A stretch of 64,000 bases of DNA from Phycisphaerales bacterium UBA854 (GTDB taxonomy: Bacteria > Planctomycetota > Phycisphaerae > Phycisphaerales > SM1A02): the NCBI GenBank assembly GCA_002295885.1, contig DBGM01000041.1, positions 1,027 to 65,026 on the forward strand, read 5' to 3'. Of this stretch, positions 40,446 through 49,227 are shown one piece after another. Position numbers and translations under genes: made by a program. The notes beneath the pieces are model-generated. The model saw only the letters and a program-made list of their open reading frames with translations. It did no database searches and was not told the origin of the DNA. Positions within the stretch are counted from its first letter, which is position 1. Every line of letters begins with the position of its first letter.

Positions 40446-41015
40446 TCAGGTCGGCCGGCCGAATGCGGTGCGCTTCCAGGAACCGGCGACGATGCAGACG
40501 ATCAGCATCGCATGGGCCAGGTTCTCGACCAGTTCCTCCGTGTCCCCGTAGTAGAGCTCCTCCTCGGGGAGGATGTCGCGGAAGGCTCGTCGTGCAATGG
40601 CCTGGGAGAGGACGTAGGTGAAGGCGGTCGCGATCAGCCAGCACCGCACGGACGGATTCGGATTCAGGAACCGGTCGACCCGCTTTCGCCAGAACCACCC
40701 CCACGCTGCGAGCACGGCCACGGCGATGTAGACGAATTTCGTGGTCCAGTCCCAGTGGATCTCGCGGAGCAGGATGGAGGCCGCCAGCAGGAGGATCAGC
40801 AGGTGGTATTCGGTCCGCTGCCATGCGAGCCGAACGATTCCCAGCCCCACCGCGGTGCTGGCCAGGGCCAGGGCGACCACCTCGAAGGTGGGCTTGAAGG
40901 CTTCGCGAGTGTAGTCCGCGGGAAATGTGAGGTAGCAGGCGGCCATGGCACACGGGCCGAGGAGGAAGGGCCACCAGTACCACCACCGTGTCGGTCGCTT
41001 CGCATCGTGCTGCAT
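40446..41015 (-). CDS. Polytopic membrane protein of unknown function
   Basis: A 189-residue protein with about five hydrophobic helices (WWYWWPFLLGPCAMAACYL, VVALALASTAVGLGI, LLILLLAASILL, VYIAVAVLAAWGWFW, CWLIATAFTYVL) and a short acidic loop ILPEEELYYGDTEELVENL before the last helix. That loop resembles catalytic-looking motifs in small membrane proteins, but no family is recognised. TAGGAT (41022-41027) ends 6 nt before the ATG with no Shine-Dalgarno. It is separated by 20 bp from the next minus-strand gene. Confidence 0.7.
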   Translation of the reverse strand: MQHDAKRPTRWWYWWPFLLGPCAMAACYLTFPADYTREAFKPTFEVVALALASTAVGLGIVRLAWQRTEYHLLILLLAASILLREIHWDWTTKFVYIAVAVLAAWGWFWRKRVDRFLNPNPSVRCWLIATAFTYVLSQAIARRAFRDILPEEELYYGDTEELVENLAHAMLIVCIVAGSWKRTAFGRPT

Positions 41016-41021
41016 GCGGTC

Positions 41022-41027
41022 ATCCTA
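41022..41027 (-). promoter_or_regulatory. Putative -10 element for a leaderless membrane-protein gene
   Basis: TAGGAT on the minus strand ends 6 nt before the ATG at 41015. No Shine-Dalgarno is present. Confidence 0.45.
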
Positions 41028-41035
41028 CCAGCAGA

Positions 41036-42040
41036 TCAGGTTTCGCCGGCCAACTCGTGCCTCGGGTTCGGATGGTTCCAGCGTTTCCAGAACTCCACGA
41101 ATTGCGGATCGTGGACCGAAGGGAATGCGAGCATTCGAATCCCTTCCGGCGAGTAGAACCAGGCTTCGACGGCGGGGTCCGTGTTCCGGACCGTGCCGAT
41201 GGACCGAAGCAGGCACAAGGCTGCGTCGGAGCGGAATACGAGCCGTTCGTTCCAGACGAGGAATCCCGGGCCGGCGACGGTGGCGGAGAGCCCGAGCATG
41301 AGATCCGGCGCCGACTTGCGGATGCGATGGAGGCTCAGCATCGGGATCAGGATCATTGCGATGCCGACAACGATGCATACGGTTGCTCCGGTGAGGAGGC
41401 CGATGGTGACGCCCACGAGACCATTGATGATCGAGTTCCGGCGGTTCCTGCGGTCCGATCTCGAACCCGACACGATCTTTTCGGGCTCGACCAGCTCGTC
41501 GGCGATCGGAAGTCGTTCAAGCTCAAGGGCCACACGAAGGTCGGCGATCGTACGGGGGCGATCCAGTCCCCGCTCCGTGAATGCGTTGGCCAGGTCGATC
41601 CAGACGCCCGATGCCTTGCGGGGGGCGGACCTTCGGAACGGCGGTCGGGCGGCCTGGAGCGCTTTCAGCGTCGGTGCCCAGCGAGACGAACGAAGCTTCC
41701 GTACGAGAAAGCGGCGTTCCCGTGCCTGATCGACCCAGAAGCCCACGAAGACGATGGCAATCATGAACAGGACCCCGCCGTAGATCGCCATCTCCACCGT
41801 GGTCAGGTTGGACCAGCCGCGGGCGGCGACCGGAAGCAGGATGAGCACGGCGAAGAGCACCAGAAGCAGGAGCCCGATCATCGGGGCCCCGGCGATCATG
41901 GTGCGGCTGGATGCGGCGTGCGGAAGCGGAACGGTGCGGATCCAGGAGGGGAAATCCGGCTGCGGCCACGTCAGTGGATCACGTACCAGTCGGGCACGGA
42001 CCGGCGGAAGTTTCGACTCGTTTGAACTTTTCGATCCCAT
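41036..42040 (-). CDS. Four-helix membrane protein of unknown function
   Basis: A 334-residue protein with two helix pairs: IGLLLLVLFAVLILLPVAA and IYGGVLFMIAIVFVGFWV (about 55-105), then after a basic cytoplasmic region NGLVGVTIGLLTGATVCIVVG and an adjacent helix (about 210-250). The C-terminal 80 residues look like a soluble domain. No family match is recognised. It ends 20 bp before the neighbouring membrane protein on the same strand. Start choice is uncertain: no Shine-Dalgarno or TANNNT element is seen at the ATG used. Confidence 0.6.
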   Translation of the reverse strand: MGSKSSNESKLPPVRARLVRDPLTWPQPDFPSWIRTVPLPHAASSRTMIAGAPMIGLLLLVLFAVLILLPVAARGWSNLTTVEMAIYGGVLFMIAIVFVGFWVDQARERRFLVRKLRSSRWAPTLKALQAARPPFRRSAPRKASGVWIDLANAFTERGLDRPRTIADLRVALELERLPIADELVEPEKIVSGSRSDRRNRRNSIINGLVGVTIGLLTGATVCIVVGIAMILIPMLSLHRIRKSAPDLMLGLSATVAGPGFLVWNERLVFRSDAALCLLRSIGTVRNTDPAVEAWFYSPEGIRMLAFPSVHDPQFVEFWKRWNHPNPRHELAGET

Positions 42041-42083
42041 CGATCAACGGTTCCGGTCTGAGATGCTGGGCCAGCGTCGGGAG

Positions 42084-42944
42084 TCAGCAAGAAAGCAGTA
42101 CGGAAATTTCCGAGGCTCTGGCCTCGTCGAGTGCGTCGCTTGCGATCGCCTGGCGCAGGGAAGCCTCGGCGAGCCCCACGTAGAGTCCCCTGAGTTGTGG
42201 GCATCGCTGGTCGATCACGACCAGATGGGCGCGGATCGCATCGACGTCGCCCCGCTGAACGGTTCCCTGCAGGGCGGACGGAATCCCCTGCTCGCCGAGA
42301 TTGGCCCCGACCTGGCTGATCATCGGCGACAGCGCCTCGATGCCGCGTTCGGTATCGAATCCCATCTGTGACCAGATGCCGGCGGCTTCGGCGCCGAGAC
42401 TGCTGAGGTATCCCCCCACCAGGAGACAGGACAAGTGGTACAGAATCCGGTCCTCGGGTTGGATGCGCACCGGACGGCCGCCTACGTCGCGGGCCATCTG
42501 CTCCAAGACGCCACGCACATGGTCGTCACCGTCGATCGCAATCGTGGCTCCATCGAGGATGCCCGGAGTCGGTTCGGTGGGAATGGTCATGATCGGATGA
42601 AACGAGCCGCGCCGCGCGTTCCCGGGAAGCACGTCGAGGCCCAGTGATCCGCTGCAATGGACGAGAAGGCTTCCGGACGGGTCATCGATGGATCGGACCA
42701 GCTGCGGTATGGCGTGATCGGGAACGGTCAGCAGCGCCAGATCAGCCCGTTCGATCGCGTCCGATGGCGAGGCATGCACCGTGGCCTTCGAAAGCCGGGA
42801 ATGCAATCGTTCGGCGGATTCGCTCGACTGCGAATGCAGGTGATCCACGGACCAGCCGGCGTGGGACAGCGCGACGCCAAGGGTGGATCCCACGCGGCCG
42901 CAGCCGATGATCGCCACGGAGAGATTGCTTCGGTTCGGGGTCAT
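42084..42944 (-). CDS. Rossmann-fold DUF2520 protein
   Basis: A 286-residue NADP-binding protein. The N-terminal Rossmann motif is VAIIGCGRVGSTLGVALSHAGW and the central LLTVPDHAIPQL and LVHCSGSLGLDVL are typical of this family, which resembles ketopantoate reductase/F420 oxidoreductase folds. The C-terminal half is the helical DUF2520 domain (LYHLSCLLVGGYLSSLGAEA). No substrate is known with confidence. It overlaps the upstream membrane-protein gene by ATGA, so the two are coupled. Confidence 0.85.
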   Translation of the reverse strand: MTPNRSNLSVAIIGCGRVGSTLGVALSHAGWSVDHLHSQSSESAERLHSRLSKATVHASPSDAIERADLALLTVPDHAIPQLVRSIDDPSGSLLVHCSGSLGLDVLPGNARRGSFHPIMTIPTEPTPGILDGATIAIDGDDHVRGVLEQMARDVGGRPVRIQPEDRILYHLSCLLVGGYLSSLGAEAAGIWSQMGFDTERGIEALSPMISQVGANLGEQGIPSALQGTVQRGDVDAIRAHLVVIDQRCPQLRGLYVGLAEASLRQAIASDALDEARASEISVLLSC

Positions 42945-43861
42945 GTGGTCGCCGGGGACTGGGAGGAATCCTGCTTCTCGAGGAAGCTGTTCGCCCACGA
43001 AATGCCGATCGGGACGCCGATCAACGCTCCGGCCGCGTAGTCGATCGGAAGCGGAAGCACGATCGCAGGCAACTGCCCGGCCGCGACGAGCGCAGTCGGA
43101 TCTGATGGCAGCCAAAGCCCGGCCACCCACTGCCCCAGCGCACCGAACACGCAGACGGCGGGAAAGAGGAGCACCGGCTGGACCGTCGGTGACGCCAGTC
43201 GGCCGACGAGGCCCGCGGCAACCCCACCGAGGGTGGTGGCGATGACCACCTGTCCCTTCATGGGTGATTGTGCGATCAGCCAGACCACCGGAAGTACGCA
43301 CGCACCGCACGCGGCCAGTTTGATCGCAGCGACGCTGTTGGCCCAGTGGTCGGTGCTTCCATCGTCGTTCTGCATCAGGTTGACGTACGGGCCGCCGATG
43401 CGGAGGACCGTCGCGGCCATCAGAAGGACCAGAAGGCCCCACAGCATGCCTTCGGCCGCCAGCAGTCCGGTGGATCCGTCGAGAATGACGGTCTGGACCG
43501 GCTCCAACTGCAGGCAGGTCCATCCGAGACCGATCCCGATGATCAGCATGCCGGTGCCGCTGGACCGCGGGCGGGGACGGTCGTCGTGTGGATCGATCGG
43601 GGGTTCGGAGGGGAACGGTTCTCCGTCTTCGAGCGGTACGTCCCCGAAGGCGAGCAGTCGGCTGGCCAGGCACGCGATGGCGGTGCCGGCTGCGAGTGCG
43701 ACCAGGACGGCGACGATGGCCGGACCGGGTGACTCCGCCTGAAGTACGGTCGGACCGAACGTGCCCGTGCCCGAGAGGAGAAACGGCTTGATGAGCAGGA
43801 ACATGAGGATCGAGCAGCCGAGGCCGAGGATCATGACCGTCCATTGTGCGGCTGTCTTCAT
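42941..43861 (-). CDS. Polytopic membrane protein of unknown function
   Basis: A 306-residue protein with roughly eight hydrophobic segments beginning with WTVMILGLGCSILMFLLIKPF and a Pro-rich cytoplasmic loop (about 75-100, PFPSEPPIDPHDDRPRPR). Segments GMLIIGIGLGWTCLQL and GMLWGLLVLLMAATVL follow, and the last helices contain PLPIDYAAGALIGVPIGI. No transport or enzyme family is recognised. It is co-translated with the DUF2520 protein and divergent from hutH by 79 bp. Confidence 0.65.
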   Translation of the reverse strand: MKTAAQWTVMILGLGCSILMFLLIKPFLLSGTGTFGPTVLQAESPGPAIVAVLVALAAGTAIACLASRLLAFGDVPLEDGEPFPSEPPIDPHDDRPRPRSSGTGMLIIGIGLGWTCLQLEPVQTVILDGSTGLLAAEGMLWGLLVLLMAATVLRIGGPYVNLMQNDDGSTDHWANSVAAIKLAACGACVLPVVWLIAQSPMKGQVVIATTLGGVAAGLVGRLASPTVQPVLLFPAVCVFGALGQWVAGLWLPSDPTALVAAGQLPAIVLPLPIDYAAGALIGVPIGISWANSFLEKQDSSQSPATT

Positions 43862-43927
43862 ACGGCTATTTCAACCGCACGAGACGACAATCGCAACCGC
43901 CGGCCGCAACGAATCGGTGTGATCCCG

Positions 43928-43933
43928 TATCCT
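43928..43933 (+). promoter_or_regulatory. Putative -10 element for leaderless hutH
   Basis: TATCCT ends 7 nt before the ATG at 43941. No Shine-Dalgarno is present. Confidence 0.45.
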
Positions 43934-43940
43934 TGTCGGC

Positions 43941-45446
43941 ATGGGCCGGGAAACACTGATTCTGGATGGGGCTCCGCTGAGCATCGAAGATGTGGTCGCG
44001 GTCGCCCGGCACGGCCGGGCCGTGCAGCTCGGGGACGGTCTCGTCGACGCCCTCGCTCCCACCCGTGCCGCCGTCGAGCAGGCGGCGTCCGGGGACGAGG
44101 CCGTGTACGGAATCAACACCGGATTCGGGGCACTCTCACGGAAGCGGATCGATTCGGAATCCAATCGGCACCTGCAGCTGAATCTCATCCGGTCCCACGC
44201 CGCCGGCGTGGGCGATCCGTTGCCGGTCGAGACCGTTCGCGCCATGCTGCTGATTCTCGCCGCATCACTCTCGCGAGGCGTGTCCGGCGTCCGGCTGGAA
44301 CTGGTCCGTCAGATCGTCTCGCTGTTGAATCACGGGATCACCCCCGTGGTGCCCGAACTCGGATCGGTCGGTGCGTCCGGTGATCTGGCTCCCCTCTCGC
44401 ACGCCGCGCTGGTGCTGGTGGGAGAAGGCGAGGCCATGGTCGAGGGCGTCGTGACGAGCGGGGCCGACGCGCTGGCAGGAAAGGGGCTCGATCCCATCGT
44501 CCTGGAGGCGAAGGAAGGTCTCGCTCTCATCAACGGAACCCATCTGATGGCGGCTCAGGCCGCCCTTGCACTGTCGGACATCGAGCTGGTGATGGGAGCC
44601 GCCATCACCGCGGCCGCCATGGCGGTCGACGGCTGCCTCGGCACCGACGCCACCCTCGATCCGCGGATCCACGCGGTCCGCTGTCAGCCGGGGCAGATCG
44701 AAGTCGCCCGTCGCATGCGGCAACTGCTCGAGGGCTCGAAGATCGTGACTTCGCACGTGGACGACGATCCGCGGGTCCAGGATCCGTACAGCCTTCGGGC
44801 GACGCCCCAGGTGGTCGGGGCCGCACTCGACTCGATCAATGCTGCCCGCGAGGTGGTCGAACGGGAGTTGGGGGCGGTGACGGACAATCCGCTGGTCTTC
44901 GATGGCGAGATCCGCAGCGGAGGGAACTTCCACGGCATGCCGCTGGCCCTGTCCATGGATTCAATCGCCGTGGCCCTGTGTACCGTCGCGGGCATCAGCG
45001 AGCGCCGTGTGTACTGGCTGCAGGCGGCGCACGACGATTTCAACCGGGTGCCGACCCATCTCAGTCCCGAGCCCGGATTGCACAGCGGCCTGATGATCAC
45101 CCAGTACACGGCGGCGGCCTGCTGCAACGAGCTCCGGGTGCTGGCGACTCCCGCCTGCATCGGCAACATCCCCACTGCGGCGGGCATCGAGGACTACAAC
45201 TCCATGGGGGCGACGGCGGGTCTGAAGCTCCGGCGTTCGGTGGAAGTCGCCGCTCGGGTGATCGCCATCGAGCTGCTGACCATGTCCGAAGCACTCGAAC
45301 ACCACCGTCCGCTCACCAGCGGCAACGGGGTCGAGGCCGCCCACGCCCGCATCCGGGAGCAGGTTCCTCCGCTGACCGAGGACCGCCCCCCCGCTCCGGA
45401 CATCGAGGCGATCGCCTTGATGATCCGAAATGGAGCCTTCGCCTGA
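43941..45446 (+). CDS. hutH: Histidine ammonia-lyase
   Basis: A 501-residue homotetrameric MIO enzyme that removes ammonia from L-His to give urocanate. The MIO prosthetic group forms from Ala145-Ser146-Gly147 in GSVGASGDLAPLSH. Other blocks are VYGINTGFGALS, QLNLIRSHAAGVG, LINGTHLMAAQAA, DNPLVFDGEIRSGGNFHG and QYTAAACCNEL. It starts the hutH-hutU-hutI-MetAP-prolyl oligopeptidase run, with 21 bp to hutU. Confidence 0.97.
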   Translation: MGRETLILDGAPLSIEDVVAVARHGRAVQLGDGLVDALAPTRAAVEQAASGDEAVYGINTGFGALSRKRIDSESNRHLQLNLIRSHAAGVGDPLPVETVRAMLLILAASLSRGVSGVRLELVRQIVSLLNHGITPVVPELGSVGASGDLAPLSHAALVLVGEGEAMVEGVVTSGADALAGKGLDPIVLEAKEGLALINGTHLMAAQAALALSDIELVMGAAITAAAMAVDGCLGTDATLDPRIHAVRCQPGQIEVARRMRQLLEGSKIVTSHVDDDPRVQDPYSLRATPQVVGAALDSINAAREVVERELGAVTDNPLVFDGEIRSGGNFHGMPLALSMDSIAVALCTVAGISERRVYWLQAAHDDFNRVPTHLSPEPGLHSGLMITQYTAAACCNELRVLATPACIGNIPTAAGIEDYNSMGATAGLKLRRSVEVAARVIAIELLTMSEALEHHRPLTSGNGVEAAHARIREQVPPLTEDRPPAPDIEAIALMIRNGAFA

Positions 45447-45455
45447 TCGGGACGC

Positions 45456-45461
45456 TACCCT
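45456..45461 (+). promoter_or_regulatory. Putative -10 element for leaderless hutU
   Basis: TACCCT ends 6 nt before the ATG at 45468. It suggests that hutU has its own start site in addition to hutH read-through. Confidence 0.4.
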
Positions 45462-45467
45462 GTAGGC

Positions 45468-47129
45468 ATGTCCACAAGCACTCGAACCATCCGTGCCCCG
45501 CGGGGCACCGAACTGACATGCAAGAGCTGGCAGGCCGAAGGGGCCATGCGGATGCTCATGAACAATCTCGACCCGGAGGTCGCGGAGCGTCCGGACGACC
45601 TCGTGGTCTACGGAGGTCGTGGCCGGGCCGCCCGATCCTGGGAGGCCTACGAGGCGATCATCCGCAGCCTGCAGGAACTCGAGCCCGACGAGACGCTGCT
45701 CGTGCAGTCCGGCAAGCCGGTGGGCGTCGTCCGCACGACGGTCGATGCGCCCCGGGTGATGATCGCCAACTCGAATCTGGTTCCCCACTGGGCGACCCAG
45801 GAGCGGTTCGACGAGCTGGAGGCCAAGGGCCTCATGATGTTCGGTCAGATGACCGCCGGGTCATGGATCTACATCGGCACGCAGGGCATCCTGCAGGGCA
45901 CCTACGAGACGTACGCGGAGTGCGCACGGCAGCACTTCGGCGGTACGCTCGCAGGGACGCTCAACGTCACTGCGGGCTGCGGCGGCATGGGAGGCGCCCA
46001 GCCGCTGGCCATCACGATGAACGAGGGAACCTGCCTCATGGCCGAGGTCTGTCGTGAGCGGCTCGAGAAGCGGGTGCACGACCGCTACCTCGACGAGATC
46101 ATCGAGGATCTGGACGACGCCATCGATCGTGCCCTACGGGCCAAGAAGGACTCCGTGGCCGTCTCCATCGGCTGGCTCGGGAACGCGGTCGACCTGCTCG
46201 AGCGGCTCGTCGAGCGGAACATTGTCCCGGACACGCTGACCGATCAGACGTCCGCCCACGATCCGTTGCAGGGCTACTACCCCCAGGGGCTGAGCCGATC
46301 CGACTCCGATTCCCTTCGCGAACAGAATCCCGACGGGTATCAGGAGCAGTCGATGGCCTCGATGCGTCGGCACGTGGAACTGATGGTCCAGTTGCAGCGG
46401 TCGGGCGCGAAGACCTTCGACTACGGCAACAACATCCGTCAGCGGGCCCTCGACGAGGGATTCAAGGACGCCTTCGCCTTCCCCGGCTTCGTGCCGGCCT
46501 ACATCCGGCCGCAGTTCTGCCTCGGCCGGGGCCCCTTCCGCTGGGCCGCCCTGTCGGGGGACCCCGAGGACATCCGCAAGACGGACGAGGCGCTGCTGGA
46601 ACTGTTCCCGGAGGACCGGTCGCTGCGGCGCTGGATCACCATGGCCGGCGAGCGCGTGGCCTTCCAGGGACTCCCCTGCCGGATCTGCTGGCTCGGTCTC
46701 GGCGAACGCGACAAGGCCGGCGTGAAATTCAACCAGATGGTCCGCGACGGCGAACTGTCGGCCCCGATCGTCATCGGCCGCGATCATCTGGACTGCGGCT
46801 CGGTCGCTTCCCCCAATCGTGAGACCGAAGGGATGCTCGACGGCACCGACGACGTGTCGGACTGGCCCCTGCTGAACTTCGCGGTGAACATCGCCAGCGG
46901 TGCCAGTTGGGTCAGCTTCCATCACGGCGGCGGTGTCGGAATCGGCTTCAGTCAGCACGCCGGACAGGTCGTGGTCTGCGACGGGACGGACGCAGCCGAG
47001 GCCCGGGCCCGCCGGGTGCTCACGAACGATCCCATGATGGGAATCTTCCGGCACGCCGATGCCGGCTACGACATCGCCCAGCGGTGCGCCGACGAGCAGG
47101 ACGTTCCGATTCCGATTCGCAACTGGTAG
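45468..47129 (+). CDS. hutU: Urocanate hydratase
   Basis: A 553-residue NAD-containing hydratase turning urocanate into imidazolonepropionate. It shows the family opening IRAPRGTELTCKSW, YGGRGRAARSWEAYE, MTAGSWIYIGTQGILQGTYET, TAGCGGMGGAQPLA, the DQTSAHDP region, YGNNIRQRA and FPGFVPAYIRPQF, and the C-terminal SGASWVSFHHGGGVGIGFSQHAG. Length is the family norm. hutI follows after 18 bp. Confidence 0.97.
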   Translation: MSTSTRTIRAPRGTELTCKSWQAEGAMRMLMNNLDPEVAERPDDLVVYGGRGRAARSWEAYEAIIRSLQELEPDETLLVQSGKPVGVVRTTVDAPRVMIANSNLVPHWATQERFDELEAKGLMMFGQMTAGSWIYIGTQGILQGTYETYAECARQHFGGTLAGTLNVTAGCGGMGGAQPLAITMNEGTCLMAEVCRERLEKRVHDRYLDEIIEDLDDAIDRALRAKKDSVAVSIGWLGNAVDLLERLVERNIVPDTLTDQTSAHDPLQGYYPQGLSRSDSDSLREQNPDGYQEQSMASMRRHVELMVQLQRSGAKTFDYGNNIRQRALDEGFKDAFAFPGFVPAYIRPQFCLGRGPFRWAALSGDPEDIRKTDEALLELFPEDRSLRRWITMAGERVAFQGLPCRICWLGLGERDKAGVKFNQMVRDGELSAPIVIGRDHLDCGSVASPNRETEGMLDGTDDVSDWPLLNFAVNIASGASWVSFHHGGGVGIGFSQHAGQVVVCDGTDAAEARARRVLTNDPMMGIFRHADAGYDIAQRCADEQDVPIPIRNW

Positions 47130-47147
47130 TCAGGGATCCCGACCTTC

Positions 47148-48404
47148 ATGCCGGCACTGCTGTTCGTCAACGCACGCATCCTCACCCTTCGGGGAGACGG
47201 GACCCCGCGCCGTGGCTCCGCTCTGCGCGATCTGGCGGTGATCGACAACGGATGGGTGCTGATCCGGGACGGAATCATCGCCGATCTCGGCGACGGCGAG
47301 GCGCCGGAGGGGCTGGGGCAGGATTCGGAGATCGATCTCGGCGGTCGGGTCCTGATGCCGTCGTTCGTGGACTGTCACACCCACGCCTGCTGGGCCGGGA
47401 GTCGACTGGACGAATTCCAGCGTTCCCTCGAGGGCGCCACCTACCTCGAACTGCTGGCCGAGGGCGGCGGCATCATGTCGACCGTCCGCGCCGTCCGGGA
47501 TGCATCGCCGGACGATCTGGCGGGAATGCTCGAGCAGCGCATCTCGACCATGTCGGCCTGGGGCACCGGCACGCTGGAGGTCAAGTCCGGATACGGACTC
47601 ACCACGGATGACGAGCTGAAGATGCTCCGGGCGATCCACTCCGTTTCGCAGGTCACGCCCCAGCTGGTCACCGGGACCTTCCTGGGGGCGCACGCGATCG
47701 ATCCCGACGATCCCCACTTCGTCGACCGCACGATCAACGAGACGCTGCCCGCGGTGGCCGAGGAGTTTCCCGGAATCTGCTGTGATGCCTACTGCGAGGA
47801 GGGCGCCTGGTCCGTCGAGGACACCACACGCTACTTCGAACAGGCGATCGAGCTCGGGTGCCCCATCCGGGCCCACGTGGACCAGTTCAACGAACTGGGC
47901 ATGGTCGAGCGGGCCGTCGAACTCGGGGCGCTGAGCGTCGATCATCTCGAGGCCTCCGGCCCCGGAACCGTCCGATGCATCGCCGACAGCGGGACCATGG
48001 CGGTGCTTCTTCCCTGCAGCGGATTCAGCCTCGACGACCGCTATGCGCCGGGTCGGGATCTGGTCGATGCGGGAGCCGCGGTCGCCCTGGCGACCAACTT
48101 CAATCCCGGGTCGGCCCCGTGTCCGTCGATGCCCATGGCGATCGTGCTCGCCTGCCGCAAGACCGGACTGACCCCGCAGGAAGCGATCGCAGCCTCGACG
48201 TACAACGCCGCCTGCGTACTCGGACTCCAGGGGTCGGTCGGATCGATCGCCATCGGGCATCGGGCGGATCTCGTGGTGCTCGATGCCCGGGACGAACGTG
48301 AACTGGCGTGGGTCATCGCCCCGCCCCCACCCCCGCTGATCATCGGCAACGGCGAAATCGTCCAGTTCCTGGCCGACGCCGGCGAGTCGGAGACGGACGA
48401 ATGA
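47148..48404 (+). CDS. hutI: Imidazolonepropionase
   Basis: A 418-residue metal amidohydrolase that opens the imidazolone ring to give N-formimino-L-glutamate. The metal site is in MPSFVDCHTHACWAGSR; other blocks are EGGGIMSTVRAVRDAS, GTGTLEVKSGYGL, FLGAHAIDP, CDAYCEEGAWSVE, IRAHVDQFNELG and LATNFNPGSAPCPSMPM. No hutF or hutG is present, so the fate of formiminoglutamate is decided elsewhere. It overlaps the MetAP gene by 4 nt (ATGA). Confidence 0.96.
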   Translation: MPALLFVNARILTLRGDGTPRRGSALRDLAVIDNGWVLIRDGIIADLGDGEAPEGLGQDSEIDLGGRVLMPSFVDCHTHACWAGSRLDEFQRSLEGATYLELLAEGGGIMSTVRAVRDASPDDLAGMLEQRISTMSAWGTGTLEVKSGYGLTTDDELKMLRAIHSVSQVTPQLVTGTFLGAHAIDPDDPHFVDRTINETLPAVAEEFPGICCDAYCEEGAWSVEDTTRYFEQAIELGCPIRAHVDQFNELGMVERAVELGALSVDHLEASGPGTVRCIADSGTMAVLLPCSGFSLDDRYAPGRDLVDAGAAVALATNFNPGSAPCPSMPMAIVLACRKTGLTPQEAIAASTYNAACVLGLQGSVGSIAIGHRADLVVLDARDERELAWVIAPPPPPLIIGNGEIVQFLADAGESETDE

Positions 48405-49210
48405 TTCGCAGGGAACGGGACATCGCCGCCGCGGAGGCCGCGGCGGACTGCGTGGTGGAGATGCACCGGAGACTGGTCGGATTCCTCGGACCGGGGCTTA
48501 CGCTCGCCGAGATCGATGCATTCATCGGGCAGGAGCTCAAGGCGATGCGTTCCCGGAGCTGCTTCATCCGCTACCGCATTCCCGGACAGTCCCCCTTCCC
48601 CAGCCATTCCTGCCTGTCCGTCAACGACTGCGTCGTTCACGGGACCCATCTGATGAGCGAGGCACCTCTCGTCGACGGGGATGTGATCTCGATCGACATC
48701 GGCGTCCGCTGCAACGGTTGGATCGGCGATGCCGCCTGGACGTACGCGATCCGAGAAGTCTCCGAGGAGGGTCGGCGTCTGATGGATGTCGGCAAGGAGT
48801 CGCTGCGACGCGGGATCGAGGCGATGCAGCCCGGTCGCCCGCTGGCCGACTGGGCCCGGGCCGTCCAGACCTACGTCGAGGACGAGTGCGGCTTCAGTCT
48901 GGTCCGGGGGCTGGGCGGACACGGATACGGCAAGACCCTGCACGGCCCCCCGTTCATATCGAACGTGCTGCCCACGCGCCCGGGCGAGTGGCCGGATGCC
49001 GAGCGGCTCTTCAACGAGGGGCTGCTGGTGGCGGTGGAGCCGATGATCAACGCGGGCGGCCACGAGGTGGTGCACGCACCGGACGACTGGCCGATCAGCA
49101 CCGCCGACGGATCCCTGAGCGTGCATTACGAGGCCGATGTGCTGGTCACCGGTCATGGCCCGAGAAATCTGACCGCGGGCCTGTTCGATCTGCCCGACGT
49201 CGTTGGCTGA
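48401..49210 (+). CDS. map: Type I methionine aminopeptidase-like M24 peptidase
   Basis: A 269-residue M24A pita-bread metallopeptidase. All five metal ligands are present: Asp in SIDIGVRC and in WIGDAAWT, His in GLGGHGYGKTLHGPP, Glu in LLVAVEPMIN and Glu in SVHYEADVLVTGHGP. The second conserved active-site His (LHGPP) and CLSVNDCVVHG are also present. It has no N-terminal Cys-rich extension. Coupling to hutI by ATGA overlap is unusual; it could be a second MetAP or a general aminopeptidase acting with the next gene on peptides. Confidence 0.88.
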   Translation: MIRRERDIAAAEAAADCVVEMHRRLVGFLGPGLTLAEIDAFIGQELKAMRSRSCFIRYRIPGQSPFPSHSCLSVNDCVVHGTHLMSEAPLVDGDVISIDIGVRCNGWIGDAAWTYAIREVSEEGRRLMDVGKESLRRGIEAMQPGRPLADWARAVQTYVEDECGFSLVRGLGGHGYGKTLHGPPFISNVLPTRPGEWPDAERLFNEGLLVAVEPMINAGGHEVVHAPDDWPISTADGSLSVHYEADVLVTGHGPRNLTAGLFDLPDVVG

Positions 49211-49227
49211 AGAGAGGAAACAGGATC

